A stretch of DNA of 64,000 nt from Temnothorax longispinosus (Eukaryota > Arthropoda > Insecta > Hymenoptera > Formicidae). The stretch lies in contig NC_092364.1 of NCBI RefSeq assembly GCF_030848805.1, positions 12,921,650 through 12,985,649 on the forward strand, read 5' to 3'. How positions within the stretch are numbered: the first letter of the stretch is position 1; every line of letters begins with the position of its first letter. Shown piece after piece: positions 1 to 10,923 of this stretch. The translations under genes were made by a program, and so were the position numbers. The notes below the pieces were generated by a model. That model was given only the letters and a program-made list of their open reading frames with translations. It had not been told where the DNA came from and ran no database searches.

Positions 1-67
1 TTCAAACTACAAGAAAAAATATTTTTATCTTTGATTTTAATTCGCGTTATACTGATAAATAATAAAG

Positions 68-440
68 ATGTCCAGATATAGGTACATGTCCGGGCATTGG
101 TACTTTTACCCTATTATCGGTATCTTTTTCGGTAGAGGGAAACCAAGTAATTTAGATATTTATCTCCATAATTACATTGTTGAAGTAGCAGAACTTGCAG
201 AAAATGATTTTGAATGCAATGGAATAGTATTTCCATTTTGTGTTAGAAATTATATATTTTAGATGCACAAGTAGCTTTGTAAAGCAGTGTGTGCCACATA
301 ATTCTCAGTTTGCATGTGAGAAATGTTTAGTAGAAGATGAATGGTTTCATAATAGAATTACTTATATTTGAGAATGTGAATTGTGCATTGCAAATAGATG
401 AAAGATTTAGAAGAAGAGAAAATTCAAGTCATTTATAAAC
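68..440 (+). pseudogene. Relic of a transposase-domain (tnp2-like) protein
   Basis: The frame at 68-262 is stopped by TAG at 260. The reading resumes one base over at 261, ends at a TGA near 369, and resumes again to about 440. Across the frames there is a segment resembling GRGKPSNLDIYLHNYIVE, then a Cys pair in FACEKCLVEDEW, then a segment ending DERFRRRENSSH. This order (a leader before an xKPxNL segment, a CxxC motif before an acidic-Trp stretch, then TDExFR) is what I recall of insect transposase-domain proteins related to plant tnp2/CACTA. No intact frame remains and the 5' end lies outside the window. The family name is from memory; the decay is seen directly. Confidence 0.5.
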
Positions 441-449
441 CACGTATCA

Positions 450-614
450 GGGCCACTTCGACCAAACTCCGATTAACTTAATCGTTGATTATGCATGTCC
501 ATTGGAAATGACCAATCGCATTTGTCAATCTGTTTAATGAGCAAATGCGATTGATCATTTCCAATGGACTAATCAACGACTAAGTTAATCGAAGTTTGGT
601 CGAAGTGCCGGCCC
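450..614. mobile_element. Palindromic MITE with TCA target duplication
   Basis: An imperfect inverted repeat covers the whole element. Its ends are GGGCC and GGCCC, and the arms share CTTCGACCAAACT and TTAATCGTTGATTA. A 3-base TCA lies at both borders (447-449 and 615-617), as expected for PIF/Harbinger-type insertion. The left arm carries a CCAAT box (ACCAATCGC). There is no coding capacity. Confidence 0.8.
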
Positions 615-617
615 TCA

Positions 618-944
618 GACTAACGAATTGGGATTGAGATTAAATTGAGAAACGATCTCAACGCATGCGCACAGAACAATCATCCCATGTATACCTTTCT
701 CTCTCGCACAGATACCTATTGGAGACACTTTCGGCCTACAGGCAGCATAGGCAATTTCTCTTCCAGGTATGTTCTAAGTTCCCCATAGAATCCCATTGTC
801 CTCAGTCCCCCACTATTTTATATCAAGCAGGTATGTTAGTTCAAAGTTGACTCTCGCTGACGACAGACGTTTTTCGTCAATAATTTCAGTCTCCTTTTAA
901 AGTGAATAACTTTTAAAGTAAAAGTGATAATCAAATTCTGCAAA
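618..944. other. Non-coding, probable 5' flank of the RAG1-like relic
   Basis: No supportable gene. It is a moderately AT-rich stretch ending in an A-rich leader directly before the short ATG exon at 945. It may be the old promoter and 5' UTR of the transposase relic, but no convincing core promoter was seen. Confidence 0.35.
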
Positions 945-1361
945 ATGGATGCTCTTCCTGGAGGTACGTAGAATATTTTTTTTTGCTTGTATAATTTTTA
1001 AATAACGATTACCGTGTTTGTTTAATGGACGTATAACGATGGACCGACATAGCTCCTGTTGTTTCAATTTAATTTTTATTTTGTGTAGACTTTTAGTTGC
1101 AGATCCCGCGTTCTTTTTTTCCTCTCTTATAGCTTATACTATTGGCAATTAAAATTCGCAATAACCAACTGCTAATATCTGCTAGCCTTGTTGTATGGAA
1201 TTTTTTTGTAACACTGCGCGCATTCCGAGAAGGCTCCCGCGGCGTCTTACATTTCAGGTGGTCCCGCTTAGTAACAGCTGCACGAGGGGTTCGCCCATAA
1301 CAATAGTGTTTAAAATCCAGTCTATGTAGAAATTAACATACCGGAGATTTTAGATGCCTTA

Positions 1362-1645
1362 TACAGGATGTTCACTAAACAAATAAATTTGTAAATTCGG
1401 TCAACGATTATTTTTAAATTTCTTTGTCTAACTTGTATATGTCATGTTATATTTAAAAAATAAACTCGAGCTCTGAATACTGATTGTAAGAAATTTGTTC
1501 ACTAAATACGAACAAATTTCTCACAATCGTTATTCAGAGCTCGAGTTTATTTTTTAAATATAATAATGATACATACAAATTAGACAAAAAAAATCGAAAA
1601 TAATTGTTGACCAAGTTTACAAACTTATTTGTTTATTCATCGTAT
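1362..1645. repeat. Foldback element inside the relic's first intron
   Basis: The outer arms share ACAAATAAATTTGTAAAT and its imperfect complement. The inner arms share AATAAACTCGAGCTCTGAAT, and the tip is a short loop near 1505. The ends resemble ACAGGATGTTCACTAAAC. It lies wholly within the intron 964-1826 of the RAG1-like relic. No clear target duplication was seen. Confidence 0.7.
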
Positions 1646-2780
1646 AGTTATTATACCGAAGACTTGCGACTTTTTTGACTCTTGACTCTTAACGACTCTT
1701 TCGCATCGGGTCAACGCAAGCTTCTTAAAAATACACTCACGCACATATACTTAGACATTTACCTCGAGTGAACTCCTAAAAATCGCGTTACTACAATATG
1801 CGCTTTTTTTCATGCATTTTTTACAGGATCTCGCAATGAGCTAGTAACTTATTACAAAAGAAGAGAGATATTTTTCTTTATGCAGAATTGCTTAAGCGAG
1901 GAGTTTAGTAGCCAAATTAAACATTTGGAGCAGAAATTATCCGAGCAAAATAACTGTTCCATTCAAATCCATCCAGATGCCAGATCACATATATGTCAAC
2001 ATTCTTCTCCAAACTGCGCGCAAAATGGCAAAAGACAAAAAGGACAATGAAATTTTTTCTTCAGAAAAACGAGAATTGGCTGGAAGTGACTATGTCGTTC
2101 CCTACACGTTCTGATACAGATAAACTAAGCGTACGCGGTCGTCCCTCGCTGGACTTCGGTTCATCTAGTGAGCGATCAAAACGGCGAAAGACTGAAGATC
2201 TTCATCGAAACTTCACAACAGAAGAGCTGTCATACGCAACGCAAATGAGCCTTCGCTCTTCCGGAAATTTACATACGGCACAAGTTGTAAAAGACGTTAC
2301 AACTTCACCAACGAGAGCTTTACTATACAAAGAAGCATTTCAAACAACAGTTGAGACTACGTTATCTGCGGATGTAGCTCTCTCGATTATGGTAGAAGCC
2401 AAACTCACCAAGAAGCAATACAATGTCATTTAGGTCTCTCATCAATGAAGGAACATAATTGTCAATTATATCCGAACTACAACGCAATGCGAGCAGCCAA
2501 GGAATTATGTTATCCACCTCGATTTAGTATCACTATTACTGAAAGTAGTGCTAATATAAAGTTGCAAGACTTATTAGACCACACATGCAAACGTCTTCTT
2601 TTTACACAAAGAGAGGTAATACGATCATTGAATACGGAAATGTTTATAAAAGCGGATTTGATCTGTAAGTGGGGGTGCGACGGAAGTCCCGGTCAAAGCG
2701 AGTATAAACAAAAGTTTAATGACAAAAGTACTTCGGACGCAAATGTATTTTTAACGTTGCTTGTCCCTTTGCAACTTTAA

Positions 2781-3518
2781 GGTAGTTGTATCGCAAAACC
2801 CATTTTCATAGGAATCTTTTAAAATTTGAACAGCATATTAATGTAAACACGCTCTACACACACGTGCAAGTAGAAAAATATTGACTATACCAAAGTTGAA
2901 ATAATGGAAGTCAAACTTAGCACTTTTTACATGTATCGTAGGACGAAAACGGCTTCCCATATCACGTTTGTAATTGTAGCGATCAAACTACTCATACGAT
3001 TTTGATGAAAAACAAAGAGATAACAAAAGAGACTTGTAAAAATATTCTTACAAAAGTACAAGACCCTTGTCTATCTAGTTTTGAAGCAATTGTTACGCGA
3101 AGTACACAATTTCTTATAGCGGTGGACGCATACGACACCTAACCTGTAAAGATCTGGCAACACTGCATTGCCGCTAAAGCTTTAAGTCTTTTCTTCAATA
3201 CTTTTTCTTTCATTAATCTTCCTTTGTAACGTACAACAGACATTTTCGCTTATATTTCTTCTAATTCAAAATAACCTCAATAGCATAACCTCAATAATCT
3301 CAATAACGCGAGCATCGCGAGCTAACCTCAATGGTATACTGACATTACTGACGCGATTCGCGAGCATACAGTGTTGCCAGATTGGTAAGACCATACAGGA
3401 TTGGTTGAAAACGGTACAGTTTAGTCAAAAGTTTTACATAGATAAGTAGAGTTTTCCGTACATTATCGTATGCAGTGTGACCATTATTTTTGACTAATAC
3501 TGTCGCGATACAACTACC
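2781..3518. mobile_element. TTAA-flanked non-autonomous element
   Basis: The ends GGTAGTTGTATCGC and GCGATACAACTACC form a perfect 14-bp terminal inverted repeat. TTAA lies at both borders (2777-2780 and 3519-3522), which suggests piggyBac-type insertion. The 738-bp interior has no usable frame. It interrupts the RAG1-like relic directly after the PLQL codons, so it is younger than that transposase. Removing it with one TTAA does not restore the frame, so the host copy was already damaged or decayed later. Confidence 0.75.
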
Positions 3519-4600
3519 TTAAATTTGCCGAAAGTAATAACGAAACTGAGATCATTATTTGGAAAAATCCAAGACCTTTGTCTCCTCGCTTTTGTCGGCC
3601 TATCAGACTACAGTTCCTCCACGAAGATACGCAATCGGTTAATAAAGTGGAGTTTATCGAGCAGCAGATTACGTCGCTAGTACCATTTGAAATCGTAATA
3701 GATGGCAAAGAAATAACGGTCAATTACCAAATGTTGTTTACCATAACTGACGGAAAAGTATGTAATGCTGTCACGTCTACACCTTCTGCTTTAACGTGCT
3801 ATCTATGCGGCGCTACCTCGAAAGATTTTAATAATATTGACAAAATCCTAACAAGAGATGTAGAGGAAACAAATTTATGCTTCGGGATGTCCACGTTGCA
3901 CGCGTGGATTCGTTTATTTGAGTGCTTATTGCATCTTTCTTATAAACTCAGCCTTAAAAAGTGGCAAGCACAGACAGAGGATGAAAAAGAGCTAATTAGC
4001 CGACGTAAAGCAGATATTCAAAAAGGCTTCAGATCAAAATTGGGGCTCATTGTAGATCGCCCGACGCCCGGATATGGTAGTACAAACGACGGGACCACTG
4101 CTCGGTGTTTTTTTTTTAAATTCGGCAATAACCGCTTTGATAACCGGCTTAAATAAAGAAATTATTAAAAGATTCCATATAATTTTACAAGCTATTTCAA
4201 GTGGACACGACATTGATGTAGACAATTACAAAAAGTACGCTTTGGAAACCGCAAAAATGTTTGTATCTGAATATCCGTGGTACAATCAGTTCACAAACTG
4301 TTAATACACGATCCTCAGATAATAGCTTCAGCTCTTTTACCAATTGGGCAACTATCTGAAGAAGCTCAGAAAGCCTGCAAAGACGTTAAAAAATATCGAG
4401 AGGAATTCTCGCGAAAATGTTCGCGTGAAAAAACCATGGAAGGCGTTTTGAAATGGCTGTTGGTGTCATCAGATCTTTATATATCCAGTTTGAGAAAACT
4501 GCCTTAAAAAAAATTGAAGGAGTTATCGCCTGGAGCGATACAATTATTGTTGAGTCTGGATCTTACTGCAACTGATTGTGAGGATTCCGATAAGGATTAA

Positions 4601-4655
4601 CATTTATATAACAAATTGGTAATGATAAATACATAATGTATTGAATCAATAAACG
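4601..4655. other. 3' flank of the RAG1-like relic
   Basis: Short AT-rich stretch with an AATAAA-type signal near 4647, plausibly the old polyadenylation signal. Confidence 0.3.
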
Positions 4656-5033
4656 ATTACCCGCGAAAAACGATCTAATATGAATCTAACTAAAATCATA
4701 TTAAATCATATTTAATTTGGGTAAAATTTAAATTAAATCCAGATTTTATATTAAAATTATATTTGTTTAAATACAGTTTTAATTTGCACTTATTAAAATC
4801 AGTTATGTAGATTAAATATGATCCACAATAAAATAGGGCTTTAATTAAAATTTAATTAGATCACTTATATGGATCATATAACACTTCGAATCAAATATGG
4901 TTTTAATTTGTATTTAATAAGATAACTTATGTGGATTATATATGATCCAGAACTATACATGATGCAGAATATTTATATATAAGACTTAATGTGTTCTGTA
5001 TGCGACTTTTACTCGATTCAATTGCGGCTTTAA

Positions 5034-6288
5034 CCCAAAGGGCCTAGCGGAGTAAGCATGTGAAATCGGCCCTTGATCATACAGAGCTGACATTAATGTC
5101 ACAAGTTAGTACCAATATGATAAAACTTTCCACCAAATATTATTTTAAAAAATCCACTTTTTTAGAAGTTATGCAGGGAGAAAGTAAAATAAAGAAATGT
5201 ATTTTTCTCGAAAACCACTTGACCGATCTTGATGAAAAAAATATATGTTATGTAGACTAATAAAACTAATTAACAAAAAAAATGTCTAAAATGTTTGCCA
5301 AAAAAAAGACCAAAAAAAAAATATTTGAATTTTTTAATATTTTTTTTTAGGGTGATATTTTCGAGGTACCCCTTTGAAATTTTTACGAAAATTTCTCTTA
5401 AAGTGTCCACTATAACATATATTTTTTTCATCGAGATCGGTCAAGTGGTTTCGGTCAGGGATCTTACATTCAAAAAGCACCCTGATTTTACGGAAACGTA
5501 GTGAAAGGCGAGAGGACTCACGTTAAAAAAGCACCCCGATTTTACGGAAACGTAGTGAGAGGCGAAGGGACTCACGTTAAAAAAGCACCCTGATTTTACG
5601 GAAACGTAGTGAAAGGCGAGGGGACTCACGTTAAAAAAGCACCCCAATTTTACGGAAATATAGTGAGAGGCGAGGGGACTCACGTTAAAAAAGCACCCCA
5701 ATAAGGAGTTTAAAACCGTATACCTCCAAAATTAAAAAGTATACATATTATAGGCTAATTGCAGACGTACATATGTGCTAGTAAAGTTACATCAAACACC
5801 CGCAACGCGGAATGGCACTGCACTGTGCGCCGGAGTGACGCGACGCTTACGATTTTCGTATTTTTAACTATGTTCCACCATTTAAAAAAAATTGAAAAAA
5901 ATATATGTTATAGTGGACACTTTAAGAGAAATTTTCGTAAAAATTTCAAAGGGGTACCTCGAAAATATCATCCTAAAAAAAAATATTAAAAAATTCAAAT
6001 ATTTTTTTTGGTCTTTTTTTTGGCAAACATTTTGGACATTTTTTTTGTTAATTAGTTTTATTAGTCTACATAACATATATTTTTTTCATCAAGATCGGTC
6101 AAGTGGTTTTCGAGAAAAATACATTTCTTTATTTTACTTTCTCCCTGCATAACTTCTAAAAAAGTGGATTTTTTAAAATAATATTTGGTGGAAAGTTTTA
6201 TCATATTGGTACTAACTTGTGACATTAATGTCAGCTCTGTATGATCAAAGGCCGATTTCACATGCTTAGGCTCCGCCAGGCCCTTTGG
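5034..6288. mobile_element. Inner foldback element, arms of about 400 bp
   Basis: The left arm (5034-about 5440) and right arm (about 5880-6288) are inverted copies. Both begin with CCAAAGGGCC and read toward the centre. Each arm contains the same 66-codon open frame (5060-5260 + and 6061-6261 -), which is a consequence of the repeat rather than a gene. Each arm also holds a smaller internal inverted repeat around ATCGGTCAAGTGGTTT. The loop is a tandem repeat. Confidence 0.8.
5465..5701. repeat. 54-bp minisatellite at the foldback centre
   Basis: About 4.3 tandem copies of a unit starting ACGTTAAAAAAGCACCC, with CGTTAA recurring at 5521, 5575 and 5629 (exactly 54 bp apart). The unit is divisible by three, so the minus strand stays open through the array (5441-5701) and reads as an 18-residue repeat. 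Copies differ by single substitutions such as gaaagg/gagagg. Confidence 0.9.
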
Positions 6289-7090
6289 TTTTAATTTGAT
6301 TCTTATTAAAACGTATTTTTGTTTAAATAATGTTTAAATAATATTTGCGGTAAAATTTGTTTCTTTATTTGTCGAGCTTAACATGTAAATAATTTGATTC
6401 AAATTAAAAAAAAATAATATAGTCATATAAGATTATATATGATCAGATCAGAATATTGCATCTCAAAGTATCCGATAGATGGCATTCGATGTGATCTGTT
6501 TCTCGTAATTAAAATTTGACAAAGAGTGTTATAAGATAACGGTATCAAGAAGACACGACACTGTCTCGGAACGACACAATTTTTGTATCAGTTATATCGT
6601 GAAGTCCACTCTTATAATAAAGTAGCACGCTTAAAAAATAAAATTTTATATAATCTTGTTTAAATTTATAAATTGGTATAAATTTAAATTTAAAACAAAA
6701 TTATATAAAATTCTAATAAGATCAAATAACATTTATATATGACAAATTTGACTTATATGACAAATTTGACTTATATGATTATATTTGACTTATATGATTA
6801 TATTCAACAAATTAATTTTGAATTTATTACCTTATTTAATCCACATTTGGCAAATTAAAACTATATTAACTCTGCATTTCCTTAGATCTGTGCGGCTGAT
6901 TTTGCATACTTTAACAAAGCAAGGTCCAGTTTAATCCATATATAGATTAAATAAGATGGGGTACTTTAATTTGATTTAAATATGACATATTTAAATTATA
7001 ATTGATTTGCATATTTGATTCTAATAAGATTCTTAATAAATTTATATAAGCTTTTAATACGGTTTTAATACAATCGTTTTTCGCGGGTAA

Positions 7091-7914
7091 TATAATTGAT
7101 AAAACAAAATAAATAAATAATTCTATTTCACATATATATTTATACCATCTACAATTATCTTTCAGTAAGATTAATATATATAAAGCGTTTTGTGACATAT
7201 CTTTCGATTATCTATCATAAGATTAGAATTCAATATTATGAATACTTGTTATTTTCAAAAAGGCACGATGAACTTATTTATATATATCTTTTATGAAGGA
7301 TGAAAAAATAAGGATATCTATTTTAACTCGAAACTCTTGTTTAAAACGGTACAATGTCTTGTGAATGAGAAATTTACACAATAAAAAAAATGTATTTATA
7401 TTAAACCTGCTATTTAAACAAAAAATCAAAGGTACGTTTTTAATGATTATTTTAATATTTAAAAATTAAAATAGTCATCTAAAATAATAAAGTTGAAGTT
7501 TTAATCAATTATGAGTCTAATGCATTTATTTTATTATTGAACTTTGTCTTTTTATGTAACATATAAACATGAAAAATGTATAAAATATCGGTTTCTTTTT
7601 CAAAAATTCATTTATATTTTAAGCAGAAATTAACAGAATCCCTTGTTAAAATACTGTGAAAACAATAAAATAAAATATAAAATTCTTTGCTATTACAATT
7701 ATTTGTAATGGTAACGTGTTACTTTACATAACCCTAGCTGCTAATTAAAGAAATAAAGAATAGAAAAAGTGTAAATGGTAAAAATCCACTCTTGGCCAAC
7801 GTAAATGCTTTTTTTAAATTTATTAAAAAATAATAATTAGCTAATGTAAATAGGTTCACGAACAATCAAATTCAAAGAATAAAAACTTGTGTTAACGAGC
7901 CATGAAGATATATA
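7091..7914. other. AT-rich non-coding stretch
   Basis: No gene, tRNA or clear repeat seen. Composition is strongly A+T with short poly-A and poly-T runs. Confidence 0.5.
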
Positions 7915-8282
7915 GGCCGGTATTCATAATCAGATCTTATTTCAAGACCGTCTTATAAGTAATATCTTAAGATGCTAATACAGCTCTTAGCATTTGGCCG
8001 CAGGGGGAAGTGATCCGCGCAGTTCCTTGGGCCTACGCACCTACGGCATTACCGAGTTCAAGACACCGCGGACATACACGAAATTATACATACATTTATA
8101 CACTTACACAGTTTCGAGTTTAAAGTCTTACGAGTTTACGAGTTTATACTACGCAGTTTAACTTTTGCTTGGGACGCTTTTATTGAGGCGTTCATGTTAT
8201 GTCCCTTTTTTTTATGTGATACAACTAGTTTCGGTTTCGCTATTATGACCACATGGGCTACCCCCACGGTCTTTCCTTTATC

Positions 8283-8800
8283 GGTGCGCAACTAAGTTTC
8301 CGGGTTTTTTTATCAATAAATACAAAAAATGGTTTATTCAAAGTATCGTCCCTCGCTAGCTATACATTTTCGCCATCTCTCTGGCAATACATGAATACCG
8401 CGACGATAAAACGACGCGTCTTTGGACCGAAACCATTTATCCAACCAATTTTGCACTTCTTCGAAATTGGTCAAGTGTAGCCCAGCCGAGCTATGCGCCA
8501 TCGACCGGAACAAGTGATAATCGGAAGGCGCCAGGTCTGGCGAATACGGCGGGTGCGGTAGCAGATCCCATTTCAGCGTTTTGATGGTGTCCTGGACGCA
8601 AATGCTGTTTATTTGGCACAAAACTCAACATCTCCGTTGTTAAAAAAAATATTTTTGCGTTGCGATATGTGTTGGTATAACGACTGTTTATTGTTAACAG
8701 ATGTCCAAGCTATAACTTCAGACAACTTCAAACATGTAAGTCGAGTACATGTGTTATTGGTGCCATCTATGTGTGAAACCCGGATACTTAGTTGCGCACC
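8283..8800 (-). mobile_element. Internally deleted mariner element
   Basis: The terminal repeats are GGTGCGCAACTAAGT at the left and ACTTAGTTGCGCACC at the right, with TA directly outside the right end. The element is about 520 bp; an intact mariner is about 1.3 kb. Only the C-terminal part of the transposase is recognisable. Confidence 0.8.
8334..8621 (-). pseudogene. Mariner transposase C-terminal fragment
   Basis: The frame contains PHPPYSPDLAPSDYHLFRSM, the YSPDLAPxD signature around the last catalytic Asp of mariner transposases. It continues through an EEVQNWLD segment and ends LPERWRKCIASEGRYFE, the typical mariner C-terminus. The N-terminal DNA-binding part and the first two catalytic Asp residues are missing, so it cannot act alone. 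Confidence 0.9.
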
Positions 8801-8839
8801 TAATAATACGGCTCTTGTGATTGGTTAATGACATCTTAA

Positions 8840-9703
8840 GGTGATCCTAAAGCCGTGATCCTAGCCGGTTTTTTTCAGTTTTTTTCTTAGCACTAATCTT
8901 TTAATTGGCTTTATAGAAATGCAAAATTCTTGTCTAGAATTAAAGTACGCATCAAAATCTAGGTCATGGTGGTCGAATTTATATCGAAAACGAAAAAAAA
9001 TTAATATTTTTTGTTATACGTGACGACCACCACATATAAATTCGACCACCATGACCTAGATTTTGATGCGTACTTTAAGGGGATCCTAAAGTGAAGGCTG
9101 AACTTCCTCGACGTCGGTAATGTCAACATTTCTAATTCTGTTTTCTTGTCATATATCTATATCTGTCCTTGTCTAACGAGAGGCATCTGTCTTTGTTCGA
9201 TTACTGCGCCATCTCTTGCCACACGCAATATTGCTTATCCTGTCAACCTGAATGTGCTTTTGCACATATAAAAGTTATATAAAGTAATCTTTTTTTCTAG
9301 GTTTTCAATCTTAGATCTAATTGCACGATATTGTTCTTAAATGTTGTCCCTAGGTCATGCCGGTCTAATTTTGTGGATATTTATCGTGGAATTTTTGTAC
9401 AAAGCAAATATTGTCGTCACGTATACCAAAAATTAACAAAAATATTAATTTTTTTTCGTTTTCGATATAAATTTGACCACCATGACCTAGATTTTGATGC
9501 GTACTTTAATTCTAGACAAGAATTTTGCATTTCTATAAAGTCAATTAAAAGATTAGTGCTAAGAAAAAAGCCGGTATTACAGACGGCTTTAGGATCCCCT
9601 TAATTCTAGACAAGAATTTTGCATTTCTATAAAGCCAATTAAAAGATTAGTGCTAAGAAAAAAACCGAAAAAAACCGGCTAGAATCACGGCTTTAGGATC
9701 ACC
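8840..9703. mobile_element. TTAA-flanked foldback (outer copy)
   Basis: The ends are GGTGATCCTAAAGCCGTGAT and its near complement, with TTAA on both sides (8836-8839 and 9704-9707). A further palindrome lies inside, with arms around CATCAAAATCTAGGTCATGG. The element is interrupted by a second member of its own family at 9079-9599. No coding capacity. Confidence 0.75.
9079..9599. mobile_element. Same TTAA family inserted into itself
   Basis: The ends are GGGGATCCTAAAG and CTTTAGGATCCCC, flanked by TTAA at 9075-9078 and 9600-9603. The insertion falls exactly at the TTAA of the outer copy's tactTTAAttctag site, a site this inner copy also carries internally (near 9505). A diverged relative lies at 29246-29747. 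Confidence 0.75.
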
Positions 9704-9732
9704 TTAAGATTGTACTTAAGGGTCGACAGGAG

Positions 9733-10043
9733 TAACACTACCAACCTCTGTCGGGTTGCTGAGCTGCGAGTCCGTATATTATTTATTATAAATTTTTTAA
9801 GAGCCAAAATGGAAAATTCGGCTCTGTACCAGCTTGCGGCAGATCTTACTGATTAAAACGAGCATAAGTGAAATGAGATTCGTTAATTAATTTGGCTAAA
9901 ATTTGGGAAAAGCCGTTCCTAAGCAGCTTTGCAGGCTTGCTTAGAGCTGCAAAGCTGGATTTTCCATTTTGGCTCTTAAAAAATTTATAATAAATAAAAT
10001 ACGGACTCGCAGCTAAGCAACCCGACAGAGGTCGGTAGTGTTA
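9733..10043. repeat. Foldback with CACTACCAACCTCTG arms
   Basis: The left arm starts TAACACTACCAACCTCTGTC and the right arm ends GACAGAGGTCGGTAGTGTTA. The arms extend about 110 bp each through the shared AAATTTTTTAAGAGCC segment. Confidence 0.8.
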
Positions 10044-10095
10044 AGCCTTTGTGTCCACGATGCAAGAACTGTGTCCAAGTTTCGATTTAAAGCCC

Positions 10096-10520
10096 GCCCG
10101 GGAAAAAATATTCATATCTGACAGTATATATTTATATATGAACATGTAAAACTTATATATGTTCATATATGTTCATATATAAATAAGATATGAACAGATA
10201 TAAGTTTTACATGCCCATATATAGAGCATATATAATCATATATGGTTATCTATTGCCATATATGATCAGATCGTATATTATACATGACACAAGATCTGAT
10301 CATATAAGTTCATATATGGTCAGACATATTATTATGTGTAGCAGATATGACACTATACATAATCGTATCTGGCCTTACATGATCGTATATAAAGAATGTT
10401 TGGCCATGTATTATCAGATATAATTATATATGGTCATACATAACTATATCGGCACTGCATGTACATGATCATATATGACAAGACGCGATGTATATATGAC
10501 CAGACTGGGATATAATGATA
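10096..10520. repeat. AT-palindrome-rich segment
   Basis: It begins CCCGGGAAAAAATATTCAT and is made of short ATATATG/CATATAT palindromes. It is an older, diverged relative of the next element. A 42-base block ending GTTTCGATTTAAA occurs just before it and again at 10799, so the AT elements split and duplicated part of the GTGTCC palindrome. Confidence 0.6.
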
Positions 10521-10796
10521 TAAAATGTCCGGGAAAAATATTCATATCTGACAGTATATGAACATATATAAATGAGATATGAACGGATATAAGTTTTACA
10601 TGCCCATGTATAGAGCATATATAATCATATATGGTTATCTATCGCCATATGGGGACATATGGTATGATTCTGATCACCATATATGATTATATATGCTCTA
10701 TACATGGGCATGTAAAACTTATATCTGTTCATATCTCATTTATATATGTTCATATACTGTCAGATATGAATATTTTTCCCGGACATTTTATATCAT
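10521..10796. mobile_element. Near-perfect cruciform-type MITE
   Basis: The ends are TGATATAAAATGTCCGGGAA and its complement. The arms are about 125 bp and almost identical, with a short loop near 10660. Each arm contains GCATATATAATCATATATGG. Very AT-rich with no coding. Related CCCGGG-ended sequence flanks the hAT palindrome at 55.8-56.0 and 61.9-62.1 kb. Confidence 0.8.
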
Positions 10797-10798
10797 GG

Positions 10799-10923
10799 TG
10801 TCCACGATGCAAGAACTGTGTCCAAGTTTCGATTTAAACCAATAAACTTGCAGCTCTTACAGAAAAGTAGCAGTTTCATTGGCTTAAACCGAAACTTGGA
10901 CACAGTTCTTGCATCGTGGACAC
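10799..10923. mobile_element. GTGTCCACGATGC palindromic MITE
   Basis: The ends are GTGTCCACGATGCAAGAACT and its exact complement, with arms of about 45 bp. Both inner arms carry a CCAAT box (ACCAATAAA and TCATTGGCT). Confidence 0.8.

Larger units (their letters stand above)
945..4600 (+). pseudogene. Transib/RAG1-core-like transposase, decayed
   Basis: The start is a 19-nt exon (ATG at 945, donor GTACGT at 964), joined in frame to the exon after the acceptor at 1826. The body then passes through several frames (1993-2433, 2445-2780, 3578-4156, 4074-4304, 4277-4507) and ends at TAA 4598. Landmarks match the RAG1 catalytic core in order: KWGCDGSPGQS (Asp codon 2679), TITDGKVCNAV (Asp 3749), CYLCGAT as the CxxC zinc pair, a GYGSTNDGTTAR segment, HKLLIH as the HxxxxH pair, and GQLSEEAQ (Glu 4358). 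These sit where RAG1 has D600, D708, C727/C730, H937/H942 and E962. That set belongs to Transib/RAG1 transposases, which cut and paste DNA by a DDE mechanism. Frameshifts and a 738-bp insertion make this copy inactive. No terminal inverted repeats of the element were found. Confidence 0.75.
4656..7090. mobile_element. Outer foldback element with CGCGAAAAACGAT ends
   Basis: The two ends carry TTACCCGCGAAAAACGAT and its exact complement. The interior is extremely AT-rich and holds the second foldback at 5034-6288. No transposase domain is visible and no clean target duplication was found. Confidence 0.65.

Noticed and set aside
5465..5701. Possible CRISPR-like array
   Set aside because: Units are contiguous 54-bp tandem repeats without unique spacers, in eukaryotic DNA.
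5060..6261. Identical 66-codon frames on opposite strands
   Set aside because: They come from the inverted arms of the foldback; there is no start context or domain.
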